Origin: Trichomonas vaginalis G3
Lineage: Eukaryota > Parabasalia > Trichomonadida > Trichomonadidae
Assembly: GCF_026262505.1 (NCBI RefSeq)
Contig: NC_067205.1
Location: 26,355,693 to 26,419,692 of the forward strand
DNA: 64,000 bases
Reading direction: 5' to 3'
Positions 36,252 through 46,040 of this stretch are shown here, one piece after another; positions within the stretch are counted from its first letter, which is position 1, and every line of letters begins with the position of its first letter. The notes beneath the pieces are model-generated. The model was not told where the DNA came from and did not search any database. It was given only the letters and a program-made list of their open reading frames with translations. Made by a program: the position numbers and the translations under genes.

Positions 36252-37125
36252 TTACGCTTGACTTTTTACAATTTGAACTTTGTTTGCGTAGATATGAATT
36301 CTGAAAGAAGTATGAGGGTCTTGTATGACTTTGTACTTCTCCCATAGTTCATGTCTGTCAAACTTACCTGCCATGGACTCTTTCATAAGTTCCATGAAAT
36401 CGTCTTCGGACAATCCGGGGAAAAAGTATAATATCAGTAAGTATTCTCTTTACATCCTTACTTAAACTCTTTGCTGTCTGTACACAAATGACAACTGAGA
36501 TGTTAAAGTGTCTGAGCTTCTTAAGAATTCGACACATGTCTTGTTCTCTGTTCTTTAACAAAGGATGAGAAGCAAAGTCATCTAAGATAAGAAGACATCT
36601 ATGAGGGTAAGTCTTCCAATCGTAAGATTGCAATTTCTTCGAATGTATTCTATCTCTTTCTGTTTGTTTCTGAAGTGTTTCTTCTCTAATATTCTCTGCA
36701 TTTCCTCATTTGGGTCTTTAAACTTCGAATTGACATACTCATTTATAGCATTGTACTTCAAAACTCTTCTTTGGTACTTCTTTATCCAATCTAACAACTC
36801 AGAGTCTTTTATACATACTAACTTAGACTTCTTTATAATATCTTTGAACGAATTGACGGTTTGGTCAAATTGACCAGAAGTACTACAAATAAAATAACTC
36901 ATAGAATGGGTTCTTCTCATCTAGTTCTTGTTGTTGTGCAGCCATTTTAAGATAAGTGAAAGTCTTACCCGACCCAGGCGGTGCAATTAGACCTGTTATA
37001 CCATTCTGAGCAAATAAGAACTTGTCATGTATGGGTTTTATCTGAGCATTTTCCAACTTCCTCTTGTTCTTATTTAAAACATTCTCAAATTTTTTGTCAA
37101 TGTCAGCAAACTTTTTTTCTAACAT
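36252..37125 (-). pseudogene. A32-like packaging ATPase of A2 (broken)
   Basis: Near-identical to the whole A1 gene at 5866-6729, with the P-loop PPGSGKT and the LLILDDF Walker B both readable. It lies in the same divergent arrangement with the 37162 gene. Broken in about two or three places. Confidence 0.85.
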
Positions 37126-37161
37126 ATTTTTAGAAAAATTAAAATTTTTATCTTTTAGAAA

Positions 37162-37608
37162 ATGTCTAGCGATTTCGCTATCTATATTCGAGACAAGCTT
37201 TTCGACAGCAAAACATCTGTCGACCATAAAATCTTACATAGTGTAAACAAGAAAGGTGAATTTGTTCTAAAGTTCTGTTTCTGGGAATATGACAAGAACC
37301 ATAAAACATTAAGCAGAGCAGTCTTAAAATTTGTCAATGACAGACTTGTTGACAGAGATGACGCCTCTTGGAGAGATGAAGTCCAACAAAACTTCTTAGA
37401 ATGCAAAGAAGACACATGCGCTGTTCTTGAAGATGAAATAGAAAACAGAATAGAAGAGCTATTAAAGGACAAAGAACTTTTACAAAAATATGGTTCTGAG
37501 AAGTTTGACATAACTCCACCAGAAAAGAAGAAGAGAGAAAAGAAAGAAAAGAAAGTAGAAGAAGAGAAGAAAGAACCAGAGCCAGAGAAGAAGAAATTTG
37601 ACATGTAA
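37162..37608 (+). CDS. Small Lys/Glu-tailed protein, 148 aa (A2)
   Basis: Whole copy of the 6766-7209 gene. The first hundred residues are almost unchanged (FVLKFCFWEYDKNHKTLSRA). The charged tail has an extra EKKEKK step but lacks a few Pro residues, as expected for low-complexity sequence. The homologue in B is at 54709-55083. Role unknown. Confidence 0.7.
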   Translation: MSSDFAIYIRDKLFDSKTSVDHKILHSVNKKGEFVLKFCFWEYDKNHKTLSRAVLKFVNDRLVDRDDASWRDEVQQNFLECKEDTCAVLEDEIENRIEELLKDKELLQKYGSEKFDITPPEKKKREKKEKKVEEEKKEPEPEKKKFDM

Positions 37609-37624
37609 AAATAAAATTTTATTT

Positions 37625-38044
37625 TTAGAACATTTCTGGGTCAATGTCAATGTTCTCTTCCTCTTTAGGAGCAAACACTGGCTTAGACTCTAAAATCTTT
37701 TTACCCAATTTACCTTGAACTTCTACAACTTTAGACTCATAATATTCATAGTCGTCTGCTTTCTTTGGTTCATAAGGTATAACAAGTTTGTATGCTTTGC
37801 CTTCTTTAAGGTTTGAAAACCTTCTGTCAAAACTTTCTTTGACTGCTAACAAACCTTCTATGTCTAAGTCTTCAAATTTCGCACCATTTTTAGTCACAAT
37901 AGCAAACTTAACTGGTTCGATGTTCCAAACTTTGCTGAATGAAGACTTTTCAAAATGGTAGAAGTAAACATTCAAATATGTGAATGGGTCTAGTTCTTCT
38001 TTAAGTCCTGACATGTACTTGTTTACTGAGATGAATTTTGCCAT
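37625..38044 (-). CDS. Conserved Maverick protein, 139 aa (A2)
   Basis: Copy of the A1 gene at 7220-7645, starting at MAKFISVNKYMSGLKEELDP. The acidic end ENIDIDPEMF is retained with a slightly different C terminus. It lies between the 37162 gene and the helicase locus. Function unknown. Confidence 0.65.
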   Translation of the reverse strand: MAKFISVNKYMSGLKEELDPFTYLNVYFYHFEKSSFSKVWNIEPVKFAIVTKNGAKFEDLDIEGLLAVKESFDRRFSNLKEGKAYKLVIPYEPKKADDYEYYESKVVEVQGKLGKKILESKPVFAPKEEENIDIDPEMF

Positions 38045-38081
38045 CTTTTCTATCGGATAAAAAAAAATATTTTTTTTAAAT

Positions 38082-39317
38082 TTACTCAGAAAAATTTTTC
38101 TTTGTATATACACCATTCTGTACGTCTAAAAGACTTTTGACATTTGCCAAGAATGTTCGTTTAGATGCTGTCATATAACCATACTCTTGACAATATTGTT
38201 TATACGAATCGTACAATGACCTTTCATCTAAACACTCAAAGTCAGTTTCATCTATGAACAGTTCATATACACTCTTGTTTGCTTCTAACAATGTTTGTCT
38301 CTCTTCGGTATGTGGAATTTGTCTTGGATTGAACTTAGAAATATCTAATGTCATGAAATATGAGAACAAGTGGTTGTAAAAGTCAGATGTCAAAGTTTCT
38401 GACAAAGCGTCAAAATATTCTGTATCTTGCATATGAGCTTCTGACGTTCTGACAACTACATATCTTCTGTCAGAACTTTCTAACTTCATCGGAACAGCAT
38501 TGTTTGAAACCATAACGAAGTTTGCAACATTTTCACAAACTCTTTGGTCTTTATATTTTCTTTCAACAACTCCAACTTTGTCTGTTATAAGACTCTTCAA
38601 AGCATCTGAGTTCAAAACTTTTGTTGTATCTATACTTTGAAGTTCGTTACATACTATAAGTTTCATATTCTCTATTGAAGAGTTAAACTTGCCACAGATG
38701 TTTTCTAAGTTTGTCATATTCGGATTCGAATAGCCCTCTAACAGTTTGCATAAGATATCTGTAAAGAAAGTGTTCTTACCTGTTCCTTGTTTTCCAATTA
38801 TAATGAGAGCAGTTTCATTTTTAGCACTTGGATGTTGTAAGATGTTTGCAAACCAACATAAGATATACTCATAGACTCTTTCGTTTCCATTGCATATAAT
38901 TTCTTTGACATGGTCTAACCAAGCTTCTATAATACTGTGTTTTCCATTCTACTTGTTCGTATTTATATCCAGTGAAGATAGAATAGAAGTTTGGAGAAGG
39001 TGTATAAAACTTTATACCACGAACTGAAAAATCTTCTAACTTTGACAATAAGATATCCCAAGCATCTAACATCTTCATGCCAACTTGTACGACTTTTATT
39101 TTCTTAAGTTTCTGTTACATTCTTGTTCTGAAACTATTGTCGCTTTAGGTTTGTTAAAGACTACATCCCATTCTTTCATAACATAACATTCTGGGGCAGA
39201 GTCGACATAAATGACTAAACGTTTCAAATTCTCGACTGCTTTGTTATAGTCTCGAAATGGACACATATTTCTGAATGTTTGGAAGTCATAAAAATCTGAA
39301 ACATCTATTCTGTACAT
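38082..39317 (-). pseudogene. SF3 helicase of A2 (broken)
   Basis: Same gene as 7680-8915 in A1. It opens MYRIDVSDFYDFQTFRNMCP and retains recognisable stretches such as KLIVCNELQSID, NFVMVSNN and SDRRYVVVR. Broken in about three places. Confidence 0.85.
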
Positions 39318-39345
39318 TTTTATAAAAATAAAAAAAATATTTTTT

Positions 39346-40134
39346 TTATTCTTGAGCTATTTGTTGCATTTGTTGTTCTTGAGCTATTTGTTGTTGAAGT
39401 TGTTCTTGTAATACAATACTTTCACCAGTTGCATCTTCCAATTCGAAACTTTCTGCCGTCATTGACAAATACATAGGACATAAAAGTTTTACAGGAACAA
39501 AGTTTGCGTCAACTAAGGTTAAGTTTATGTTTGCTAAAGTGTTTGAGTTTACTAAAGCTGAAAACTCTGCATTCGAATGAACAATAGGCAAACCAGCAGA
39601 GAATGTGTTATTTATACGCATGAGTATCTTTTGGTCATAGTAGTTTCTGTCGACATTCGAATAACACTTTGAACCTAAGTTTGAAACAATATATAAAATA
39701 GGTGTACTTAAAGTCAATGGAACAGACATTCCTTGTATGACACCCTTTTCCTGTTATAGGAAACTGTTGGTAGTAAAAACCAGATATAAGTTTTGTATTA
39801 TAGCTCATATTGTTTATAGTAAACTCAGTCGGACATCCAAACATAATGAAACCTGCTCTAGTTGCAGCACATGTTACACTCGTCTTAAAGTATTAAATAA
39901 GTCAACAAAACCTGTTGGTGGTATATCTGAGTAAGTATCTTCAAAGGAGTATTTTTTACCATTCACAACAATAAAATCTTCTGGTGTCAAAAGAGCAAAA
40001 CAAGCTTTAGTCGTCATTGTGTTTAAGGTTAGTTTACAATATCGTCCTTGAGGACTTTGTAAGTTTGTTGTTATAGAATTATATGACTCAGGGTTTTTAG
40101 TCGTAATAGTATAAACCACTATGTCTTCTGCCAT
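39346..40134 (-). pseudogene. Penton-like protein of A2 (broken)
   Basis: Same gene as 8946-9743, opening MAEDIVVYTITTKNPESYN, with the LVDANFVPVKLLCPMYLSM strand near the C terminus. The Gln-rich tail is shorter than in A1. Broken in about two places. Confidence 0.75.
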
Positions 40135-40142
40135 TTATATAT

Positions 40143-40372
40143 TTAAAAGTTTTTCTGAAAGTGGAGAAGAACTTCATCTAAACTTTCACATGGCGTTTCT
40201 TGAAGTTCTCTGTCTAAGAAGTTCAAATATTTTGTAAAGACATAGAACTTTCCTTTGTCTACACGAACAAAAAAACAGGGTCTTTCATATCGTTCAAAAG
40301 TGTGTAAAGTCCTTTACATGAAATAAAGTCTATATTATTTTTCTTCAAACATCTTTCAAGAAGTTTTGACAT
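40143..40372 (-). pseudogene. Small gene related to the 89-aa protein of family B
   Basis: Opens MSKLLERCLKKNNIDFISCK at 40372 and ends with SLDEVLLHFQKNF. The pattern L-x-R-x-L-x-x-x-N-I near the start and DEV at the end matches the 89-residue protein at 46652-46921 in B (MQQLTRELRAKNIKYECYVL ... TVEEVLDRYYKLL). The neighbours are the same too: penton-like gene on one side, CCG-motif gene on the other. A1 has nothing here. Appears broken in about one place. Confidence 0.5.
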
Positions 40373-40378
40373 TTTTAC

Positions 40379-40959
40379 TTAGCAAATAAATTTTAATGAA
40401 ATGTTGTGGTCGTCAAATATTTTTATAACGTCTGGGAAACTATATTTTAAGTTCAACGTTTCACCTCCTTTCATAACGTATATCTTGTCAATGACATTAT
40501 ATGAAACACCACAGCAACCAATGTCGGGTTCTATTTCTTTGATGTTTATATCGTCTGCCTCTGTCAAAAGTTTCAATAGTTTCTTTCAAAACTTCATGAG
40601 GTGCAATGACATATGAGTTCACTTTTACAGGGGTGTTCGACCAAGTTTAACATTATACCTAAAGCTTGACAAATCTTCTCCTGAGTTTTAAGTTTGTCTT
40701 TCAGTTGTTGGTAGTCGTTTCGAATATCTGCAACAGAACTTAAGTCTCTGCTAACTTCAGGATATGTTGGTTGTTCTTTTACAGGAACAATTGTTATACC
40801 ATCTTCGTCCTCGTATGGTTTCCCCACTTCAACATCTCTGTCTTTGACATTGACAATAACATTTGACTGTTTGTTTGAGTTGGTGAATTTAACTTCACAT
40901 CTGCCACCAGCCATTAAACCTTTTGAAACACTTACGCTTCTATTTTTCGGAAATGACAT
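40379..40959 (-). pseudogene. Conserved CCG-motif Maverick protein of A2 (broken)
   Basis: Same gene as 9748-12167 in A1 but without the hAT-like insertion, so it gives the empty site (single CCTCCTTT at about 40470). It opens MSFPKNRSVSVSKGLMAG and retains PDIGCCGVSYNV and the C-terminal LNLKYSF, LKFIC. Broken in about two places. Confidence 0.75.
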
Positions 40960-40976
40960 TTTATTAGAATAAAAAG

Positions 40977-41396
40977 ATGGACGTATTCGGATATCTCTTT
41001 GAATTGAAGCAGAAACAAAGTTTACACACACAAACAATACAATACATTGACAGAATAGTTTCTTTATACAAACAATGGAAAATGTTATAGAATAGCAGTC
41101 TTTGCTGACCAAAATATTTTCATAAAGCAAAGAAAGTTGGTATAACTGAAATGGTGAAAGTTCTTGAAGCAGACAAAAATATAACTTCAAAACTTACAGA
41201 TATTTCTAAAGGAAAGTTTATAATACAATATTATGTCAAAACTGGCGTACTGTCAATATTTGACGGAGAGAAGTCAGTTCAAGAACAACTTACTGACCTG
41301 CTGCCAAAATCTGCTCGATGGAAGCTGTCGTTATGCCAATCTGAGGAGCCCCAGCAGGTTTCATCGAACGAATCTTCAAAAGAGCATCTTCCGTGA
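40977..41396 (+). pseudogene. Conserved family A protein of A2 (copy of 12186 gene, broken)
   Basis: Opens MDVFGYLFELKQ and contains the same FIIQYYVKTGVLSIFDGEKS region and Ser/Gln-rich tail as the A1 gene. Broken in about three places. Confidence 0.65.
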
Positions 41397-41429
41397 AAAG
41401 TGCTATTGGTTTTGTAAACTTCTTTGCTC

Positions 41430-42445
41430 TCAGTTCATCTGGACCGTCTCTGTCACCAGTATATTGTATTTGTAAGTACCAACAGTTGAAATACCACCCA
41501 TAAAGTCTTCTGAGTCAGCAAATGGAATGCCAAGCCAAAAGTTTGAACGGTCTCCATTTGTATATTGAGTTTTTTGACTTCCTGTATGGGTCCATACTTT
41601 CACATATGGCATAATAGAACTTTGCATTTCAGGGTTAATGGTTGTTGTGAAGTTGTTGTTAAAGTTCATAGCATCTAATGTCAAGTTGTATGACCTCATA
41701 TCTTCAACTGTAGAATATTCTTCTCTTGATAATATTTGCCATCTATGTTTATATGATATTTTTACCAGGGTTGTAGAAACAAGAATAGTCATTTATAGTT
41801 CGTCTGAAAAGAACAACATAGTATCTGCATGTTTCATTGCAGTTGTTAAAGCAATATCTGTTCTTGCACCTGGGTCAGCACTTTGGTTTCCAACTTCACC
41901 TGCAAAGTCTTTGACAGATATTTGGTGTATAGGGAACATAAGTGGAACTGCAATATATTTGGCAGCTAAAGCATTTGAAATATCTGGGTCCAACATATAG
42001 ACTGCAAGTCTGCTTTCTATTCTCTTGCATTCAAATTTTTCGCATGTGAACTTAACTGGGTCCCAAGCAGTTCCAGCAGCATTGAAATAAGTTTACTTCA
42101 GTGTTGAAGTTTGAGAAACCAAAGTCTAAGTCAACTTTGTCTTTGCAAAATTCGGCGAATGACGTTTGATTTGCTCCCTTTACGTCTGTAAGAGTGAATG
42201 GGTCTTGCGTTGGTGCAATGACTAAGTTATTTTTGCTTGGAGTAAGTTCGATAGAAATTTTTCCTGCCCAGTTTGGCAAGTATCTTAAAAACCTGAAGAT
42301 GAGGAAAGATGACAAAGGAACTCTAAGTTTCAGTTTTACTTTAGTGGCAGCAGTTCCATCTGAACCAGAAAGGTTAACATAAACTCCTGGAACGTTAGGG
42401 TCAAGTCTTCTTATTTTCTCAATATTTGCATACTGGTCTGTTTGT
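41430..42445 (-). pseudogene. Major capsid protein of A2, cut by insertion of element B
   Basis: Matches the C-terminal two thirds of the A1 capsid gene, including SSFLIFRFLRYLP and MLDPDISNALAAKYIAVPL. At 42445 the sequence leaves the capsid gene and enters the end of element B. The rest of the gene must lie beyond B. Besides the insertion there are about three breaks. Confidence 0.85.
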
Positions 42446-42455
42446 AGTTAGTATA

Positions 42456-42502
42456 CATATCAAGTGTACGGAGGCACTGCGAGCCTCCTTACACCTGATA
42501 TG
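42456..42502. repeat. Terminal GC-rich hairpin of element B
   Basis: Arms of 20 nt (42456-42475 and 42483-42502) pair at 18 of 20 positions, with GGAGGC / GCCTCC at the tip, GTGTA / TACAC below and CATATCA / TGATATG at the base, around a 7-nt loop. It begins 10 bp from the element end. The family A end carries a comparable GC-rich hairpin. Confidence 0.85.
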
Positions 42503-42730
42503 TGAATTTGACACTTTACAAAACCGTTAACGTATATTTTACAACACAAACACAAACACCAACTTAACCTTAAATATTTATAAAGCCGCCAACCACTTCA
42601 CCTTACTACTGTAAAAATAAACGTTCTCACTTACAAAAGTATTGCAACTCTTCCCATTGCTGTGCTTCACACAATAGTTCATATTCTTCAGTATCGCTGC
42701 TGTCTCCAATCGTCAGAGTCAAAATCACTG
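42503..42730. other. Left subterminal region of B
   Basis: AT-rich, with AAACCGTTAACG at about 42520, echoing the ACCGTT motifs near the end of A1. An acidic fragment is readable on the minus strand (YDSDFDSDDWRQQRY, around 42700), but no convincing complete gene. Confidence 0.4.
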
Positions 42731-42946
42731 TCATAGTTTAGTAAGTTTTGACAAAGCTAATGAAACACGCTTACCGTTTGTATCGTATGCTTGTATAAAC
42801 TTTCCATTCTTCATTCCTTCATAAACGCTCAAACTAACTTTACCCTTTCTCCCTCGTATCTGATAGAATGTATTTTCACGAGGAACGAAGAACAAATTCT
42901 TGAACTCATGACCGTTGTAGTTTGTTATCTCAATAGTTTTCGTCAT
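42731..42946 (-). CDS. 71-aa protein matching the C-terminal module of an HNH endonuclease
   Basis: Opens MTKTIEITNYNGHEFKNLFF after a TTTTTATATAAATG-type leader. It shares IEIT-x-Y, ENTFYQIRG-like and AYDTNGKRVSLALSKLTKL segments with the C-terminal part of the HNH locus at 2071-2612 (TRDTDGKYVQILLNKFKKL). The nuclease part itself is not present here. The module may be a small DNA-binding domain of the kind often attached to HNH nucleases; this is inference. Confidence 0.55.
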   Translation of the reverse strand: MTKTIEITNYNGHEFKNLFFVPRENTFYQIRGRKGKVSLSVYEGMKNGKFIQAYDTNGKRVSLALSKLTKL

Positions 42947-43042
42947 TTATATAAAAATAAAATAAAAAATAAACTTAAAATTAATGATATCACCACCCTC
43001 ACACGTATGAAAACATAGCGCAAAAATAAATTTAGGTGAAGT

Positions 43043-43056
43043 GGTGAAATCTCACC
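43043..43056. repeat. Palindrome unit core GGTGAAATCTCACC
   Basis: Part of a unit at about 43030-43085 (TTTAGGTGAAGT, core, then TTTTTTCACCTCTTTTTTCACC). One of the GGTGA-type variants; it separates the 71-aa gene from the 43089 gene. Confidence 0.7.
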
Positions 43057-43088
43057 TCTTTTTTCACCTCTTTTTTCACCTCATGAAT

Positions 43089-43604
43089 TCATTGCTTTAT
43101 AACTCTCTTCCTTGGTTTCTTTTTAGTTGCTTTCTTCACGTCTGTCTCCAACTTGACTGTCTTTCTTCTTCGTCCGTAATGATACCAGTTACTTCCACCA
43201 GTCAATGGGTCAAATGGTCTTTCGTAAGGGTTTCCATACATTCCATAGGGACCATACGGAAGAACTGCTGGTGGAGGAAGAGTTCCATCGACTCTATTTA
43301 AATGCATTGTTTCACCTTTCATCTGGTCATTAAAGTCTTTTGCGTGTTTTGAAAACTCATCGTCCTTTCCTAAAGCATTTTCCGACTCAGTCGCAACCAA
43401 ATTGGATGCTTTATTTATGAGCCCTATTTTATTTAATCTTAACTTCTTTGCAACCCAGCCTCCAATCTTCCCTTTATTTGCATCTAATGTCTTCGAAACC
43501 CTTCCTCCACTCATTTTATTTACTGCGTCATAAGCTCCAAGTGCTTTTGCTCCAAATGCTAATGCTTTTGTTCCCATTGCGCCTAAAGCTGCCCAAGCTA
43601 CCAT
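43089..43604 (-). CDS. Gly/Ala-rich amphipathic virion-type protein, 171 aa (family B)
   Basis: The N-terminal 40 residues are Ala/Gly-rich and amphipathic (MVAWAALGAMGTKALAFGAK). A helical middle follows (LIDKASNLVATE-like), then PYGPYGMYGNPYERPFDP, and a strongly basic C terminus (KKATKKKPRKRVIKQ). This combination of membrane-active start and basic end is like adenovirus-type minor core or entry proteins. The call is by character, not homology. It is the first larger gene of B and is read together with the 43605 gene, which stops one base away. Confidence 0.5.
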   Translation of the reverse strand: MVAWAALGAMGTKALAFGAKALGAYDAVNKMSGGRVSKTLDANKGKIGGWVAKKLRLNKIGLINKASNLVATESENALGKDDEFSKHAKDFNDQMKGETMHLNRVDGTLPPPAVLPYGPYGMYGNPYERPFDPLTGGSNWYHYGRRRKTVKLETDVKKATKKKPRKRVIKQ

Positions 43605-43829
43605 TTACACCATATTAAAATCATCTCTCTTCAATATTATCTCATAAAAGTTCTCGTTACTGGAGAAAGTCAATGAAACATAAACATTCTCACGGGCTTC
43701 GCCCTCACCGCTTTGCGGTCTATCTAACTTCTTTCTTATCTCATCTATTCGCTTCAAAATGTCTGAACAATTGCTAACATCTTCTACAACAGTTATTTCA
43801 TCATGACTGACCTTCAAGAACAAGCTCAT
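43605..43829 (-). CDS. Small protein, 74 aa, carrying an in-frame double hairpin
   Basis: Opens MSLFLKVSHDEITVVEDVSN and ends EIILKRDDFNMV, directly before the 43604 start, so the two genes form a tight pair. The middle phrase RPQSGEGEARE is encoded by the double-hairpin repeat at 43694-43719 and interrupts what otherwise looks like a beta-alpha domain without changing the frame. Function unknown. Confidence 0.55.
   Translation of the reverse strand: MSLFLKVSHDEITVVEDVSNCSDILKRIDEIRKKLDRPQSGEGEARENVYVSLTFSSNENFYEIILKRDDFNMV
43694..43719. repeat. Double-hairpin element 1 (in frame in 43605 gene)
   Basis: GGGCTTCGCCC (43694-43704) and ACCGCTTTGCGGT (43707-43719), separated by 2 nt. On the minus strand the whole module is 27 bp, a multiple of three. 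Confidence 0.8.
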
Positions 43830-43897
43830 TTAATATGCAATTAAAATCATCTCAATAATGAGTCCATCCTTTCCATCTTTAGGTAGCACAACATCTT

Positions 43898-44713
43898 TCA
43901 TTGAAGAAGGTTCGACAAGTCTATTATGTTAAACTTACTGACAAAGTTTGTTATACTATAATGCTTCGGTGGCGAATACATGTAGTTTGAAAGACATAAT
44001 ATAGATTCTTCAGCAAATTCACTTATACTGGATTTTATAACAATGTTCTCACGAGACCAAATACCACCAATTGACAATCTTGTAAGCAATCCTGCTGAAC
44101 CTTCTACTGTAAACATCGATGGTAACATTCCACGAAGGTCATCTATTGACATCGTTGAGTCACTGAATTTAAATATTTTCTTAAAGCAATCGTCATTATC
44201 TAACCATGCAATAGCTTTGAAGTTTTCATTCGAATATACATCTGCTTCATTAAATGTAAAACCTGACTTCTTTGCAGAGATGACTTTAAAATCTATTGAG
44301 TTTGTTTCAAAATTATATGCTATGGTAACTTCTGAAGGTAATGGATGCCCTTCCGCAGTAAGTTGTTCTCTCACTACCGTTTGAAGCTTTGTGTTAAAAA
44401 CTTTCATGTCATCTCCTGTGTCTAGGTTCACATACACAGCAATGGGAAAACTATCTTGCTTCTTTGTTTCATCATTATACCTCAAAACATTAAAGTTCTT
44501 CAATAATATTGTCCTTCCTGCTGGAATACTTCGAACCTGTCTGATTTCAATAGCTTTCTCACCTCCTACATACTCTACCCAGTGTCTTGGATATTCATAA
44601 GTATACTGACTTTCTTGAATTTTGGTTGGTTTCATCATAACGTGTTCATAGTATATCTTTATACTCTTGTCAGTTAGACTCGGTGCTATGTTCTGAATAT
44701 TTCTGACTTGCAT
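43898..44713 (-). CDS. Family B member of the g286 structural-type family (first), 271 aa
   Basis: The start MQVRNIQNIAPSLTDKSIKI at 44713 is chosen because it leaves a 16-bp divergent promoter to the ATPase gene; a longer frame would overlap that gene. It shares YTYEYPRHWVEYV, KAIEIRQVRSIPAGR and a C-terminal SILCLSNYMYSPPKHYSITN with the family A proteins (YRFDYPLRWL, AIGFRR, SFLCLANDFYEKP). It is a diverged member. Probable virion role. Confidence 0.65.
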   Translation of the reverse strand: MQVRNIQNIAPSLTDKSIKIYYEHVMMKPTKIQESQYTYEYPRHWVEYVGGEKAIEIRQVRSIPAGRTILLKNFNVLRYNDETKKQDSFPIAVYVNLDTGDDMKVFNTKLQTVVREQLTAEGHPLPSEVTIAYNFETNSIDFKVISAKKSGFTFNEADVYSNENFKAIAWLDNDDCFKKIFKFSDSTMSIDDLRGMLPSMFTVEGSAGLLTRLSIGGIWSRENIVIKSSISEFAEESILCLSNYMYSPPKHYSITNFVSKFNIIDLSNLLQ

Positions 44714-44729
44714 TTTTAATGGAGATAAA
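44714..44729. promoter_or_regulatory. 16-bp bidirectional promoter spacer
   Basis: TTTTAATGGAGATAAA between the minus start at 44713 and the plus start at 44730. It shows TTTTA on one side and TAAA on the other. Confidence 0.6.
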
Positions 44730-45617
44730 ATGAAGCATTTAATACATGACGTAGATGAAGACATGAATGAAACTACAGACAAACTTAACTCTTCTCTCAT
44801 TCTTCCTTTCAGCAAAGATTATGAATTCTGTTCAAATGGTGTGTATTTCTATTGTGGAAAGATGGGTTCAGGTAAGACATTTAACCTCATTCGTCATATA
44901 CTCATAACAGAGCGTTTAGGTCAAGATTCATATTATGACCAAATCATTATATCAGCAACTTCAGACTCTATGGACTCAACAGCGAAAACATTTATGTCAA
45001 AAGTTCAAGCATCTGTCGTTAAAGTTCCAGATAGCGAACTCATTGAATTTCTTCAACGTTACGTTCGACGTAAGAGGAAATATTATGCCATCGTTGAATT
45101 TATACAGTCAGGAATGCAAAAGACTTCAGAAGAGATGGAAAGAATTATTGACAAACACCACTTACGTCAATACTCAGGAGTTTACGATATGAAACGACTT
45201 ACAAACTACATTCTGTCAAAACTTTCAAAATACCCCTTCAAAAAGTATCCTTCAAATACTCTGCTCGTTTGCGACGACTTCGCCGGAAAAGGTTTAGTGT
45301 CAAAGCCTGACTCACCATTAGCTAACATCATTACTAAAGTCAGACATTACCACTTAACTGTAGCAATACTTATGCAAACATGGCGTTTTCTTGCTTTAAA
45401 CATAAAACGTCTCATAACTGACTTCGTTATCTTTCAAGGTTTCTCACGTTATGATATTGAACTCATTTGGAAACAGTCAGGTATAACATTACCTTTTGAA
45501 GAAATTTGGGAAGCATATAAGTCTCTCATCTCTCCTCGTTCATACCTTGAGATTCATATCATGACTAATACCATTAAAGTCAAAAATATTCCATGGGAAC
45601 GACCAACATTGTTTTAA
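44730..45617 (+). CDS. A32-like packaging ATPase of family B, 295 aa
   Basis: Genome-packaging P-loop ATPase. Walker A GKMGSGKT is at residues 43-50, Walker B LLVCDDF at about 178-184, and a sensor region AILMQTW at 212-218, followed by LITDFVIFQGFSRYD. Alignment with the family A enzyme is clear over the whole length (for example YVRRKRKYYAIVEFI against YQRRVLKYNAINKYI) but identity is low, showing an old split between A and B. The frame is whole. Confidence 0.88.
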   Translation: MKHLIHDVDEDMNETTDKLNSSLILPFSKDYEFCSNGVYFYCGKMGSGKTFNLIRHILITERLGQDSYYDQIIISATSDSMDSTAKTFMSKVQASVVKVPDSELIEFLQRYVRRKRKYYAIVEFIQSGMQKTSEEMERIIDKHHLRQYSGVYDMKRLTNYILSKLSKYPFKKYPSNTLLVCDDFAGKGLVSKPDSPLANIITKVRHYHLTVAILMQTWRFLALNIKRLITDFVIFQGFSRYDIELIWKQSGITLPFEEIWEAYKSLISPRSYLEIHIMTNTIKVKNIPWERPTLF

Positions 45618-46015
45618 AGTTTAACCTTCAATTGACTGATGGTAAACAAATTCCATGCATCTCTGTCGCCATTTCTGTTAATATTTTTGCTGTCATTCAT
45701 ATCATCCACTTCTCCATCCGTTAGCTTTTGAGGATATGCGTTAGAATAGCTGTTCTTAAATGAAGGCTTTTCACCTTTGAGAGCATAAACTCTATAACTT
45801 TCTGCATACTTTATGTTTGAACCTCCTGAGCCATCATTGACATAAATTTTTATAGGCTTCCACCCTTTGTTCATGTTCCTGCTTCTTCCCTTAGCTCTTT
45901 TGTTCAGTAGTTCTACATCTTTATACACAGCACCTGTCTCAGTGAATTCAACAATATTTTCATTCGTTAGCTTTACATTCAAACCCTTGTCGAGTATATT
46001 GTTCATTTCATACAT
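45614..46015 (-). CDS. Family B protein of unknown function, 133 aa
   Basis: The start at 46015 (MYEMNNILDKGLNVKL) leaves a 25-bp divergent spacer with GGTTTTTATTC to the 46041 gene. The protein contains FTETGAVYKDVELLNKRAKG, a basic RSRNMNKGWKPIKIYVNDGS and a C-terminal DAWNLFTISQLKVKL that overlaps the ATPase stop by a few bases. By position it corresponds to the 139-aa gene of family A (12186), which is also divergent from the CCG-motif gene, but no sequence match is visible. Confidence 0.55.
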   Translation of the reverse strand: MYEMNNILDKGLNVKLTNENIVEFTETGAVYKDVELLNKRAKGRSRNMNKGWKPIKIYVNDGSGGSNIKYAESYRVYALKGEKPSFKNSYSNAYPQKLTDGEVDDMNDSKNINRNGDRDAWNLFTISQLKVKL

Positions 46016-46040
46016 ATAAAAGGTTTTTATTCTATATGAA

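Larger units (their letters stand above)
22900..42445. mobile_element. Maverick/Polinton element A2 (family A), interrupted by nested element B
   Basis: Starts with AGTGGGGCTTCCAGG at 22900, runs in the same direction as A1, and stops at 42445 in the middle of its capsid gene, where element B begins. The remainder must lie beyond B, outside the window. It supplies the family A genes missing from A1 here: methyltransferase, fibre, integrase and small virion genes. Broken in well over ten places, yet nearly identical to A1 where both can be compared, so it is recent. Confidence 0.9.

Noticed and set aside
1-42445. A1 and A2 as one single element split by the 18.5-22.9 kb spacer
   Set aside because: Both carry their own copies of ATPase, helicase, penton and capsid genes in the same order, and each has a terminal repeat facing the spacer.
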